Of a DNA stretch of 32,687 nucleotides, positions 1 through 7,605 are shown in pieces (position 1 is the first letter of the stretch; every line of letters starts with the position of its first letter). The position numbers and the translations under genes are program-made. The stretch spans positions 1 to 32,687 of the forward strand of contig JAKLLR010000012.1 in assembly GCA_022014175.1 (NCBI GenBank). The letters run 5' to 3'. Below the pieces are notes generated by a model, which worked only from the letters and a program-made list of their open reading frames with translations, did no database searches and was not told the DNA's origin. Source of the stretch: Gammaproteobacteria bacterium (GTDB lineage: Bacteria > Pseudomonadota > Gammaproteobacteria > Immundisolibacterales > JAKLLR01).

Positions 1-750
1 CGCGGTGATCACTGTGGCGATCAGGAAAAAGAACAGGACGTCACTGGCGCCCTGAATAACGTCACCGATAAACTTGGAGAACCCAATAATGTGCAGATCA
101 ATCTCATCGCTCTGGTACTTCGCCCGTATCGCCTCAAGCTCAGACGCTACACGGCGGTAGTCAATCCGCTCCCCGGTAACCGGGTCATGCTCAACCAGCT
201 GGGCAATAATCAGTGCCCCAGACAGATCACGGGAAACTGTACGACCAATCTCCCCTGACTTTAACAGGTTGCTTCTAACCGTCTGAATTTCGTCCGGAGT
301 GCCTTTAAACTCGGACGAGATCACCCGCCCCCCGGTAAATCCCTCTTCGTTAATTGCGACGAAGCTGACGTTTGGCGTAAACAGAGAAGTGACTGTCGCC
401 GGAGTAACCCCGGTCATAAACATCACATCCTCGGTTGCTCCTTGCAGGGTATGAAAGAAGTTCGAGTCAAAAATATCTCCGGACTTCTTTTGCAGTGCGA
501 TAAGTACGGTGTTAGCACCACCAAAGGTCTCTGAATAATCACTGTAAGTACGCATGTACTCATGGGCCAACGGAATTGATTTATCAAACCCCGGGTCCAT
601 TTCCAGCCGCAGGGCAAAAAAGCCCGCGATGAGGGTGAGCAGGGCTGTGATTACAAGTACTACGACTCGCCAGCGAATAAGCCACCCCGCGAGATGGCTA
701 GCGATACTGTCCATCCGCTTTGTGTAGCCGCTTAGAGAACCTGCTTCCAT
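1..750 (-). CDS. MMPL/RND-superfamily transporter, N-terminal part (cut by window edge)
   Basis: Only the first 250 codons are present; the frame stays open to the left edge. Residues about 24-45 form one membrane helix (LIRWRVVVLVITALLTLIAG), followed by a long periplasmic stretch and the start of a second hydrophobic segment (ASDVLFFFLIATVITA) at the edge. This is the layout of the first half-repeat of MMPL/HpnN-type RND permeases, which export lipids or other hydrophobic molecules across the inner membrane. The ATG at 748-750 follows GTAGGATTTTCAG, an acceptable ribosome site; a second ATG lies 11 codons downstream. It is the last gene of the DUF1302-DUF1329-YCF48-MMPL operon, 31 nt after the YCF48 stop. 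The substrate is unknown. Family confidence is good; a specific function cannot be read from half a protein. Confidence 0.85.
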   Translation of the reverse strand, partial: MEAGSLSGYTKRMDSIASHLAGWLIRWRVVVLVITALLTLIAGFFALRLEMDPGFDKSIPLAHEYMRTYSDYSETFGGANTVLIALQKKSGDIFDSNFFHTLQGATEDVMFMTGVTPATVTSLFTPNVSFVAINEEGFTGGRVISSEFKGTPDEIQTVRSNLLKSGEIGRTVSRDLSGALIIAQLVEHDPVTGERIDYRRVASELEAIRAKYQSDEIDLHIIGFSKFIGDVIQGASDVLFFFLIATVITA

Positions 751-781
751 CTGAAAATCCTACAAATTCAAAGCGAACGAC

Positions 782-1771
782 TCAGTTAATCGGAGCGCGC
801 ATGACACCGCGGGCCGTCGTTACAACGATTTCACCGTTGCCCAGATCGGCGAATGAAGTAAGACCTATCCGCACGGGTAGCGATTGCACCACAAACGATT
901 GACCACCATCATCGCTGACCAGAATGCTGCCGGCCAGTCCGACCAGCACGACGCGGCCGTCGGAGAGCTTCTTACCCTGCAATAGCGAGTGTTCGATACC
1001 GCTCTCTATCGCCGCCCAGGAGCCTCCCCCATCGGTGGAGCGATAAACGTGTCCCAACATCGCATAGGCCAGCAACTCATTTCCGCCCAGCGAGATAATT
1101 CCAAAAAAGGAGCCATGGTACGGCGAGTCCTCTAACTGGGACCAGGTCGCGCCCTCATCATCCGAAAAGAACATCATGCCCTGTTCAGCGGCTACCATTA
1201 ACTTACCACTTGCCACCTGAGTCAGAGAGAACAGATGCGGGTCGAAATATCCGTCGTCCGCGATAACGGTATCCAGCTCCCAATTGGCGCCACCGTCATG
1301 CGTCCTTAAAATTAAGCCATTTGCACCAACGGCATAACCCTCAGTCGGCCCCGCAAACCATACGTCCAACAAAGGGCGCTCCAGATCGGGCCGGTACTGC
1401 TGTAAAACCCAGCTGTTGCCCCCATCTTCTGTCGCTGCGATAACCGCGTCATGCCCCACAATCCAGCCTTTTTCCGGGCTCACAAAATCTACTGCAGTTA
1501 AGGTTGCGTCCGCTGGGAATGGAACCTGATCCCAGGTCTCGCCACCATCCTCAGAGACAATAACCACACCGTGCTCACCTACAGCAACCAGACGGCTGCC
1601 CGTATTCGCGATGTCCATCAGAAATGATTTTGATGGCTGCCCCACAATCGGCGCCGCCTGGACTAAACCTACCGGCGGCTCTTCGGCCGCTGCCGCTGGC
1701 TGAATAACCACTAATAGGCCACATAAAACCAGCCCACCCAAGAACCTAACTACTGTGTTCGTGCTCACCAT
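782..1771 (-). CDS. YCF48-like (BNR-repeat) exported beta-propeller protein
   Basis: A 329-residue protein with a signal peptide (VVRFLGGLVLCGLLVVIQPAAA) and about six BNR/Asp-box-like repeats, for example VSEDGGETW, ATEDGGNSW, RTHDGGANW, FSDDEGATW, RSTDGGGSW and VSDDGGQSF. These are typical of the YCF48/Sortilin-type propeller first known as the photosystem II assembly factor Ycf48. In non-photosynthetic bacteria such proteins often sit beside MMPL transporters, presumably as periplasmic partners. I chose the ATG at 1769-1771 because it directly precedes the signal peptide and has GGAG 5-6 nt upstream; the frame can be extended to a TTG at 1834 but that adds 21 unremarkable residues. It sits between the DUF1329 gene and the MMPL gene on the same strand. 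The role as a partner of the transporter is inferred from context. Confidence 0.85.
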   Translation of the reverse strand: MVSTNTVVRFLGGLVLCGLLVVIQPAAAAEEPPVGLVQAAPIVGQPSKSFLMDIANTGSRLVAVGEHGVVIVSEDGGETWDQVPFPADATLTAVDFVSPEKGWIVGHDAVIAATEDGGNSWVLQQYRPDLERPLLDVWFAGPTEGYAVGANGLILRTHDGGANWELDTVIADDGYFDPHLFSLTQVASGKLMVAAEQGMMFFSDDEGATWSQLEDSPYHGSFFGIISLGGNELLAYAMLGHVYRSTDGGGSWAAIESGIEHSLLQGKKLSDGRVVLVGLAGSILVSDDGGQSFVVQSLPVRIGLTSFADLGNGEIVVTTARGVMRAPIN

Positions 1772-1923
1772 GCCGGCTCCGCTAGCATTGCACCCCGTAG
1801 AGACGAAGTGCCGTGTTAAGGAAATGATATTCAAATTGCGGTGACCAACTAAATCAACCGTGCTGATCTACCAGACAGGCGATTAATGACTTGACCCACG
1901 CAATCTATGCACACAAGGGTCGG

Positions 1924-1965
1924 GGCACACGCTAACCAGTCGTTAAAGACTGAAGAGCGTGTGCC
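1924..1965 (-). other. strong intercistronic hairpin between the DUF1329 and YCF48 genes
   Basis: Positions 1924-1933 (GGCACACGCT) are a perfect inverted repeat of 1956-1965 (AGCGTGTGCC). Inside, AGTC at 1938-1941 pairs with GACT at 1948-1951 around a 6-nt loop, leaving a symmetric 4x4 internal loop. It begins 14 nt after the DUF1329 stop and lies about 150 nt before the YCF48 start. No U-tract follows on the minus strand, so it is not a standard intrinsic terminator. An RNA-processing or 3'-end stabilising element that sets the ratio of the upstream outer-membrane genes to the downstream transporter genes is plausible. Confidence 0.6.
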
Positions 1966-1978
1966 ATCTTGTGGCCCG

Positions 1979-3472
1979 CTACCGCAGTCCGTACTTCCGC
2001 AGTCCTTGAGGCGTGAAAACCTCAAGATCGGGAATATCGTTATTCGGCATAGCCACATCAACATGACGCTCAATGCCATACCAGGCATTCATGCCGACGT
2101 AGCGCCCAGGGGCCTTGAAGTCGTAATGGGCATCACCCCAGAAGTGTCCGGAGGTCGGCACGTCGTACATATTCATAGTCAGGTTAACCACGTGGCGCCA
2201 CATCTGACCCTCCGCATCCCACATGTCGGCATAGGCGTTCGCCCAGTTGTCTTCGTCGAAATAGGCGATCCGATGGGGAATAAGGTGGCGCTCACCCGAT
2301 TTGAGTTTGCCTTCGACACCCCAAACCCGGTGCAACTCATAACGAATCAGTTCTGGATTCAGATGTTTGTCCAGCAAGAGATCGTCGAATGTCACACCAG
2401 CCAATTGCGGGGCGTAGTTGTTGTAAGGAATAAACATCTCCTTACGCGGCAGCACGGTTAAATCATAACGCTCCTCAGTACCGGTCATGACCCAGCCGCC
2501 ACGGGCCGAATCAGTTGTCCTCAAACCATCTGAGTTCGTTGCGGGGTTGTCCCAGGTACCAATCTCCGGTGCTTTACGCACCCGGCGCTGACCCGGCAGA
2601 TAGATATAGGCATGGTTAACCGGCTTCTCGGTATACATGCAGCTACCGAATATCTGTCCTGCACTGCGAGGCGGATAGACCGTCTCCTGCGAAATGCAGA
2701 GCATCGCCCCACCATTTCCGACGAACCGCTCACGCCCCTCAAATAATGTTTTCTTCTCCGCATCCCACCAGAACGGGTTGATCGCCCGCTCTATCACCGT
2801 GGTGATGGTGTAATCACCACCCGGATGGGTGATATAGGCGTGGTTTGGCGCGGTCCAGTTATCCGCCTGATGCTGCATCAGGTTATTCCACAAAATCTGG
2901 TTGCCATGCTTGGGAATGGGGAATAACACCGAGCCCCCGTCTTCCGCAAACCCCTGAATACACCGACCATGGGGGTTATCGGGGCAGGTCTCGGTCTGCG
3001 GTGCCGACTGCAGGGTGTTCTCGTAAACCTTGTCCGGATAGGCGCCACTACGACGAGACGGATAGATGTTCATGAAGAACGTCTCGGGGAACATTTCGAA
3101 CTGCTTTATGGCACCGGCCGGCAGCTTGTCAGCATACTGCTTGTAGTTCTGCGGAGTGATGGTGAACAGTATTTCGTCATCCGCATAAGGATCAACGTAA
3201 CGACCGCCCTCCTGATAACCATCAGGATAGTTGGCCGGGCCGAAATACTTGCTGTCGGGATGAATTCCGCCGGTCCAGGCGGGAATAGTACCCTCGGCAT
3301 TCCCCGCCCGGATCGCCCCCGAAGGGGTTAAAGGCGTACCCTCAATCCCAAGCTGCGCGGCTTCTTCCTGACTCAGGGTCGCACTCGCGACCGGAATCAT
3401 TAAGCTACTGGCACAGGCGACTGCAAGCAGGCCCGCACTCCTAGAGACAAACTTTCTTGAAAATCCAAACAT
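1979..3472 (-). CDS. DUF1329 family exported protein
   Basis: A 497-residue protein with a clear signal peptide (LLAVACASSLMIPVASA, cleavage near residue 31) and the hallmark N-terminus of DUF1329 proteins: LSQEEAAQLG.EGTPLTPSGA.RAGNAEGTIPAWTGGI. The conserved RRVRKAPEIGTWDNPA stretch and the C-terminal Trp- and Tyr-rich part also fit. DUF1329 proteins are periplasmic or outer-membrane associated, function unproven, and nearly always found with DUF1302 proteins and MMPL transporters. The ATG at 3470-3472 is preceded by AAGGAGGACGATTG, an excellent ribosome site; the TTG one codon upstream is less likely. Its stop is followed by a strong hairpin before the YCF48 gene. Length is about normal for the family (roughly 450-500 residues). 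Confidence 0.9.
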   Translation of the reverse strand: MFGFSRKFVSRSAGLLAVACASSLMIPVASATLSQEEAAQLGIEGTPLTPSGAIRAGNAEGTIPAWTGGIHPDSKYFGPANYPDGYQEGGRYVDPYADDEILFTITPQNYKQYADKLPAGAIKQFEMFPETFFMNIYPSRRSGAYPDKVYENTLQSAPQTETCPDNPHGRCIQGFAEDGGSVLFPIPKHGNQILWNNLMQHQADNWTAPNHAYITHPGGDYTITTVIERAINPFWWDAEKKTLFEGRERFVGNGGAMLCISQETVYPPRSAGQIFGSCMYTEKPVNHAYIYLPGQRRVRKAPEIGTWDNPATNSDGLRTTDSARGGWVMTGTEERYDLTVLPRKEMFIPYNNYAPQLAGVTFDDLLLDKHLNPELIRYELHRVWGVEGKLKSGERHLIPHRIAYFDEDNWANAYADMWDAEGQMWRHVVNLTMNMYDVPTSGHFWGDAHYDFKAPGRYVGMNAWYGIERHVDVAMPNNDIPDLEVFTPQGLRKYGLR

Positions 3473-3516
3473 CAATCGTCCTCCTTATTCTAATTCGGCT
3501 CAACCGCGGCGGCTAT

Positions 3517-5019
3517 TTAAAACGCATAACTGAGGCTGAATGCGATGAAGTCCCGGTCTGTACTGGACCCGTCGCCGAAGTTATCGGTGTAAGTCAACGA
3601 GCCTTTCCAGGAAACCCGATAATCGTAATCCATGCCGACGGTGACAGATTTAGCGTTATCGACAAAAAGCTGGTCGCCAGAGGTACCGCGAACACTATGC
3701 TTGAAGGCTAGCTTTGGCTTTACATTCACAGCAGTATTGAAAACAGTGAACAGACTGGGGTAATTCAGGTTGGTACTGAACTGATAGAGCCAGAAGTCGC
3801 TGGTAGCACCGAACAAACTGTTGGCAGGTGCATCTTCGTTCCAGCCATAAGCCACCTCAAAAAGGGTATCCCAACCCTGGGACTTGGCCCAGTAGACAGG
3901 GCCGTAGACCGATTGAAAGCCTGCCTGTGCCTGACCACGACCCGTGCGACTGAAGCCGGTGCCAGTGCCGGGAGCACCCAGTGCCACGCCAACGAAATCA
4001 GTCAATTGCATAGGGGCATTGCGGCGGTAGGAGATTTCACCAAAGGTGGCTAGCCGACCCAGCTGGGTGTTGAAGCTGACCGCATATCGCTCGACGTCCT
4101 CAGCATAATCGAGGAAAAACGTACCACTGCCCGGGGTGGTCGAGAGCTGTGGATTGTGATCATGCAGGTTCTGGTAGTAGAAACCGAAGTCGGTACCGCC
4201 ATTCAACTCCGAATAGTAGTGCAATGCCGCACCCCACTGACCACTGGAAGTCGGAAGGTTGTCACCGGTCCGGGGGAGAAACCCGAGGAGAGCCGTCGAA
4301 AATCCGTCGGGCGTTGGCCCAAAACCACCACCATCAATGATCGAATCATTGGTACCGAAAAATGAGCCGGACGGATCAAGCTTCAGTTCATCAAAAGAGA
4401 ACAGGTAAAAGGTCTCGAACGAGATCACCGGGGTCACACTCCACTGCAGATAGGCTGCCTGGCTGCCGACAAAAGCATCCTTCAACTCCACGCCGGGCGT
4501 CCGTACCTTGGTGATGTCGATCGTGTTGATATCGTTGATCGAACCGCCAATAAAGAGGCTTTCACCCCAGCTGATCACCTGCTTGCCGAGTCGAAGGGTC
4601 AGCTGCTGGCTGTCCCCGAACCGGCCATAAACAAAAAAGTCGGTGATGTCCCCGTGCTGCACCGCGCGATCTTCTGCCGCCGTCACCAGCCGTTGATCGG
4701 CCATCTCGAAGTCGTAGAAGTAGTTACCCCGCCCGAACAGACCAAAATTGCCCTGCTGTAGAGCCAGCTCATGGGAGGCCTTAAGGGTGTTGGTGGTGAT
4801 GTCCCACTGATCAAAGTTACGGTTACCGTAACTGTTGTTGTTCCCCAGATCCGCATCTTTTGCCCGGACAGACACACCGTAACCAATTGTGGTGTCAAAG
4901 CTCCCGGTCAAATCACCGTGCCTGAACGTCACCGCCTGGGCGGCCAGAGGCAAGATAAAAATCAAACCTGCCAGCAGGACTTGCGCCCGCCCGCAAACAA
5001 AGCGAGTGTACATAAGCAT
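3517..5019 (-). CDS. DUF1302 family outer-membrane protein
   Basis: A 500-residue protein starting with a signal peptide (VLLAGLIFILPLAAQA) followed at once by VTFRHGDLTGSFDTTIGYGVS, the signature start of DUF1302 proteins. The rest is rich in alternating aromatic/polar strands and ends in FIAFSLSYAF with a terminal Phe, as expected of an outer-membrane beta-barrel. In Pseudomonas and steroid- or aromatic-degrading bacteria this family is encoded beside DUF1329 and MMPL genes, and uptake or export of hydrophobic compounds has been suggested (established association, unproven function). The ATG at 5017-5019 has GGAGGGAGA just upstream. It is the first gene of the operon; the next gene starts 44 nt later. 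A possible promoter lies about 110-145 nt upstream. Confidence 0.9.
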   Translation of the reverse strand: MLMYTRFVCGRAQVLLAGLIFILPLAAQAVTFRHGDLTGSFDTTIGYGVSVRAKDADLGNNNSYGNRNFDQWDITTNTLKASHELALQQGNFGLFGRGNYFYDFEMADQRLVTAAEDRAVQHGDITDFFVYGRFGDSQQLTLRLGKQVISWGESLFIGGSINDINTIDITKVRTPGVELKDAFVGSQAAYLQWSVTPVISFETFYLFSFDELKLDPSGSFFGTNDSIIDGGGFGPTPDGFSTALLGFLPRTGDNLPTSSGQWGAALHYYSELNGGTDFGFYYQNLHDHNPQLSTTPGSGTFFLDYAEDVERYAVSFNTQLGRLATFGEISYRRNAPMQLTDFVGVALGAPGTGTGFSRTGRGQAQAGFQSVYGPVYWAKSQGWDTLFEVAYGWNEDAPANSLFGATSDFWLYQFSTNLNYPSLFTVFNTAVNVKPKLAFKHSVRGTSGDQLFVDNAKSVTVGMDYDYRVSWKGSLTYTDNFGDGSSTDRDFIAFSLSYAF

Positions 5020-5131
5020 TCTCCCTCCACTCCAAAGAAACTCAGAAATTATTTTTGTAGCCGACTCGCCAAACAGACCAGAGCCGCAACTTGCACCAAA
5101 CCCGCTTTATCAGCTCGGGATGGGCTCTGAG

Positions 5132-5162
5132 ATTAGAGCATACAAACGACCGTTCATGTCAA
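5132..5162 (-). promoter_or_regulatory. possible sigma-70 promoter with TetR-like operator for the DUF1302 operon
   Basis: On the minus strand a perfect TTGACA (5157-5162) is followed, after 19 nt, by TCTAAT (5132-5137). Between them is the perfect inverted repeat AACG-GT-CGTT (5145-5154), partly extended on the flanks (CATGAACG against ACAAACG). Palindromes of the form GAACGnnCGTTC are common operators of TetR-family regulators of fatty-acid genes (FabR, DesT and PsrA types). The 19-nt spacer is longer than optimal. The rest of the 5020-5353 gap holds only this region, a possible weak terminator and GC-rich runs; I see no gene in it. Confidence 0.45.
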
Positions 5163-5246
5163 GTTTTTTGAGGGTGATGCAAGACCACCCCCTTGATCCC
5201 ACCTTCCTGGGGCCTAGGGCAGGGGCACAACTTTACGATAAACGTG

Positions 5247-5288
5247 CGCCGGCGCGCGGATCTGGGAACGCGACCGGATCTGCCGGCG
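5247..5288 (-). terminator. weak candidate terminator after the rplM-rpsI-tRNA unit
   Basis: CGCCGGC (5247-5253) pairs perfectly with GCCGGCG (5282-5288), with GATC/GATC also facing each other inside. On the minus strand the stem is followed by CACGTTTATC, so the U-tract is poor. It lies 66 nt beyond the tRNA 3' end, the expected place for a terminator of that transcript, but a role is uncertain. Confidence 0.25.
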
Positions 5289-5353
5289 TCAGGGAAAGAA
5301 GGGGCTATTAAAGGGGGGTAACGGACACGAAACAGGTCGCGACACTAGCTATT

Positions 5354-5427
5354 TGGCTGGGGGACAAGGATTCGAACCTTGGTTGGCGGAGTCAGAGTCC
5401 GCTGTCCTACCACTAGACGATCCCCCA
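5354..5427 (-). tRNA. tRNA-Gln (anticodon CTG)
   Basis: The minus strand folds as a complete 74-nt cloverleaf. The acceptor stem is TGGGGGA/TCCCCCA with discriminator G and an encoded CCA. The D arm is GTC..GAC with GTGGTAG in the loop. The anticodon stem GCGGA/TCCGC carries the loop CTCTGAC, anticodon CTG at 5393-5395. The T arm is CAAGG/CCTTG with loop TTCGAAT. The UGGGG start and CUG anticodon identify tRNA-Gln reading CAG. It begins only 5 nt after the rpsI stop codon, so it is probably cut out of the ribosomal-protein transcript. Confidence 0.95.
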
Positions 5428-5432
5428 AAAAA

Positions 5433-5828
5433 TTAACGTTTGGAGAACTGGGTCGCGCGACGCGCCTTATGCAAACCCACTTTCTTACGTTCAACTTCAC
5501 GGGAATCCCGGGTCACCATGCCGGCCTTACGCAACACCGGTCGGAAAGATTCATCATGCGCCAACAGTGCTCGCGTGATGCCATGGCGAATCGCTCCGGC
5601 CTGACCACTGGGGCCTCCGCCGGTGACGTTCACAGTAATATCGAACTGGGATTCGCGATCAGTCAGCACCAGCGGCTGTCGCACCAGCATACGAGCCGTC
5701 TCACGGCCGAAGTACTCTTCCAGCGGTCGCTTGTTGACAGTGATGCTGCCGCTACCACGGCGCACCAACACCCGGGCGGTGGAGCTCTTGCGTCGACCCG
5801 TGGTTTGATACTGTTCCGGTTCACTCAT
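5433..5828 (-). CDS. rpsI: 30S ribosomal protein uS9 (S9)
   Basis: A 131-residue protein with the full S9 signature: [14 protein letters not shown] near the N-terminus, [20 protein letters not shown] in the middle, and a basic tail [17 protein letters not shown]. The terminal SKR reaches into the P site and touches the initiator/peptidyl tRNA. It lies 11 nt downstream of rplM, the universal L13-S9 pair. The length matches the usual 130 residues. The downstream genes often found in gammaproteobacteria (petABC for the bc1 complex) are absent; a tRNA-Gln gene follows instead. Confidence 0.97.
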   Translation of the reverse strand: MSEPEQYQTTGRRKSSTARVLVRRGSGSITVNKRPLEEYFGRETARMLVRQPLVLTDRESQFDITVNVTGGGPSGQAGAIRHGITRALLAHDESFRPVLRKAGMVTRDSREVERKKVGLHKARRATQFSKR

Positions 5829-5839
5829 AGCCTGACTTC

Positions 5840-6268
5840 CTATAACTCAAGCGGCTGTGGCTGCTGGGCCTGGTGGCCATGCTCACTGCCCGCATAGATT
5901 TTTAACTTGCGAATCATTGAACGCCCGAGGGAGTTCTTCGGCAACATTCCTTTAACCGCCAGCTCAATGATGCGGGTCGGTGCCTTCTCTCTGAGTTTCC
6001 CCAGAGTCGTCGTCTTAAGATTGCCGACATAACCGGTATGGTGCTGGTAGAGTTTGCTCTCGTTCTTGTTACCGGTAACCGCCACTTTCTCGGCGTTGAT
6101 GATCACGATGTAATCGCCGGTGTCTGCATGGGGGGTATAGATCGGTTTATGCTTGCCCCGCAGACGGCTCGCCACTTCGGTCGCCAGACGACCCAGAGTT
6201 TTGCCATCGGCATCAACCAGGAACCACTCGCGCTGAACATCAGCAGGGTTGGGAAATTCGGTTTTCAC
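5840..6268 (-). CDS. rplM: 50S ribosomal protein uL13 (L13)
   Basis: The protein carries the L13 core: [26 protein letters not shown], the [16 protein letters not shown] segment and [13 protein letters not shown] place the start at the GTG at 6266-6268, which gives [15 protein letters not shown] and exactly 142 residues, the same length and alignment as E. coli L13. GGAG stands 9 nt upstream (CGGAGCGAACCGA-GTG). The frame also contains a GTG at 6284-6286, but that would add six residues and lacks a suitable ribosome site. The 6269-6400 leader has no gene; E. coli L13 represses its own mRNA in this region, but I cannot identify the binding structure here. Confidence 0.96.
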   Translation of the reverse strand: MKTEFPNPADVQREWFLVDADGKTLGRLATEVASRLRGKHKPIYTPHADTGDYIVIINAEKVAVTGNKNESKLYQHHTGYVGNLKTTTLGKLREKAPTRIIELAVKGMLPKNSLGRSMIRKLKIYAGSEHGHQAQQPQPLEL

Positions 6269-6400
6269 TCGGTTCGCTCCGAACACGTTTGAATAGTTTT
6301 AGCGCAGCTCAAACAGGCTTACGCCGACAGAGCCCGCGGATGGTACGTAGGCCCAGGAGGACTGTCAATAACTACCCCGCTCACGGACGAAATCCGGGCC

Positions 6401-6429
6401 AAAAAAAAGCGTGGCAGGGGTGCCACGCT
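6401..6429 (-). terminator. intrinsic terminator of the ferredoxin-hydrolase unit
   Basis: On the minus strand AGCGTGGCA-CCCC-TGCCACGCT forms a perfect 9-bp stem (6421-6429 with 6408-6416) followed directly by eight U residues (6401-6408). It lies 130 nt after the hydrolase stop and about 130 nt before the rplM start, separating the two units. A smaller 7-bp hairpin (6433-6450, ATCATCC-TTGA-GGATGAT) immediately precedes it. Apart from these hairpins and the rplM leader, the 6269-6560 gap holds nothing I can name. Confidence 0.9.
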
Positions 6430-6560
6430 GAAATCATCCTTGAGGATGATGGAGGAGAAGTACCATTAAGAAGACTTAATGGGCCGCTGCAAGCAGCGAC
6501 GCCGCAAAGTATAAGCCAAGCATTTGTGCTCTGCAACATCATTTTGTTGCGCCGCGATAA

Positions 6561-7199
6561 TCAGGCATCACCACCCTCCATCAACCCCCTCACAGTCATA
6601 CGCAGGGCCTTAAGCTGGCCATGAAAGAAATGATCCGCTCCGGCTAACATGCGATACCGGGGCCGGTCCGGGTGTGCGCCGCACCATGCCCGGACTCCCG
6701 GCTCCGGGATCAACTGATCCTGCCCCCCGTGAACCACCCCCCAGGGCACCGAAATTCGGCGTTGCGGCTGGAAATACGACATATTTACCGGCGGGGCGAT
6801 CAATAACAGGCCGGTCAGACCCGGTAGCCCCCCGGTGCTGTGGTACGCCACCGCCGAGCCAAACGAAAAACCCGCCAACCATATTTCAGCACCAGGCGAC
6901 TGACTGCGCAGCCAGTCCCATACGGCGACCAGGTCCTCCCGCTCCCCCCGACCCTCATCGTGCAGACCCTCACTGGTGCCTGCGCCGCGAAAATTAAAAC
7001 GGACACTGGTCATGCCCATCTCAGCCATCGCTTTGGCCAGGGTGAACACCACCTTGTTGTCCATACTCCCCCCATGCAGAGGGTGGGGATGGCAGATCAC
7101 ACCACAGGAACCCGCCCTGTCAACTCCACCGGTCGGCCAGACCTCCAGTGCGCCAGCAGGGCCCGGAATCGTAAACCGCTCATCGCTTCGGCCACTCAT
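6561..7199 (-). CDS. alpha/beta hydrolase (COG2945-like)
   Basis: A 212-residue protein of the small alpha/beta-hydrolase family. It has the HPHPLHGGSMDNKVV oxyanion-region motif (residues 37-51), VRFNFRGAGTSEG (66-78), the nucleophile elbow GFSFG with Ser112, a likely acid in HGGQDQLIPEP (Asp161), and a catalytic His in GADHFFHG (His190). The substrate is unknown; members are probably esterases or thioesterases. The ATG at 7197-7199 was chosen because it is just 7 nt after the ferredoxin stop with GGGTGA upstream; a longer frame reaches back into the ferredoxin gene and looks spurious. A strong terminator follows the gene. Confidence 0.88.
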   Translation of the reverse strand: MSGRSDERFTIPGPAGALEVWPTGGVDRAGSCGVICHPHPLHGGSMDNKVVFTLAKAMAEMGMTSVRFNFRGAGTSEGLHDEGRGEREDLVAVWDWLRSQSPGAEIWLAGFSFGSAVAYHSTGGLPGLTGLLLIAPPVNMSYFQPQRRISVPWGVVHGGQDQLIPEPGVRAWCGAHPDRPRYRMLAGADHFFHGQLKALRMTVRGLMEGGDA

Positions 7200-7206
7200 T
7201 AAGCTA

Positions 7207-7524
7207 TCACCCCGTGGCCGAAGGCAGGCGCAATCGCTCAACGATCTCACCCCCGAGCAGATGAGTATCAATGATTTCATCAATGTCGGCCTGGGTCTCG
7301 TAGCTGTACCAGACCCCTGCGGGGTAGATCACCAACACCGGCCCCCTGCCACAGTAGTCCAGGCAGCCCGACGCATTTACACGGACCTTACCTCGACCAT
7401 GCTGCCCTAACTCTTTTAACCGCTGTTTCGCATAGTCCCGCAGTTCAACGGCCCCGCCGTCTGCGCAACACTTGCGGCCATCGCTGCGCTGATTCGTACA
7501 GACAAAAACATGCTGTTGATACAA
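7207..7524 (-). CDS. (2Fe-2S) ferredoxin domain protein, thioredoxin-like (COG3411)
   Basis: A 105-residue protein with the pattern of stand-alone thioredoxin-like [2Fe-2S] ferredoxins: VFVCTNQR (Cys9), KCC (Cys19/20), and GCLDYCGRGPVLVIYPAGVWY (Cys54, Cys58). The cluster is held by four of these five Cys. The only usable start in frame is a TTG at 7522-7524, since a stop lies five codons upstream and there is no internal Met; AGAGGGG stands about 9 nt before it. The protein probably acts as a small soluble electron carrier. It is divergent from the glcF-like gene and forms an operon with the hydrolase. Confidence 0.87.
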   Translation of the reverse strand: MYQQHVFVCTNQRSDGRKCCADGGAVELRDYAKQRLKELGQHGRGKVRVNASGCLDYCGRGPVLVIYPAGVWYSYETQADIDEIIDTHLLGGEIVERLRLPSATG

Positions 7525-7605
7525 TGTTGAGCCCCTCTACTGTGACGATCTCTTCAGGTGAATTATACGGAGCCCCGCCAAACTCTACTCGAATCGGAAC
7601 TCACG

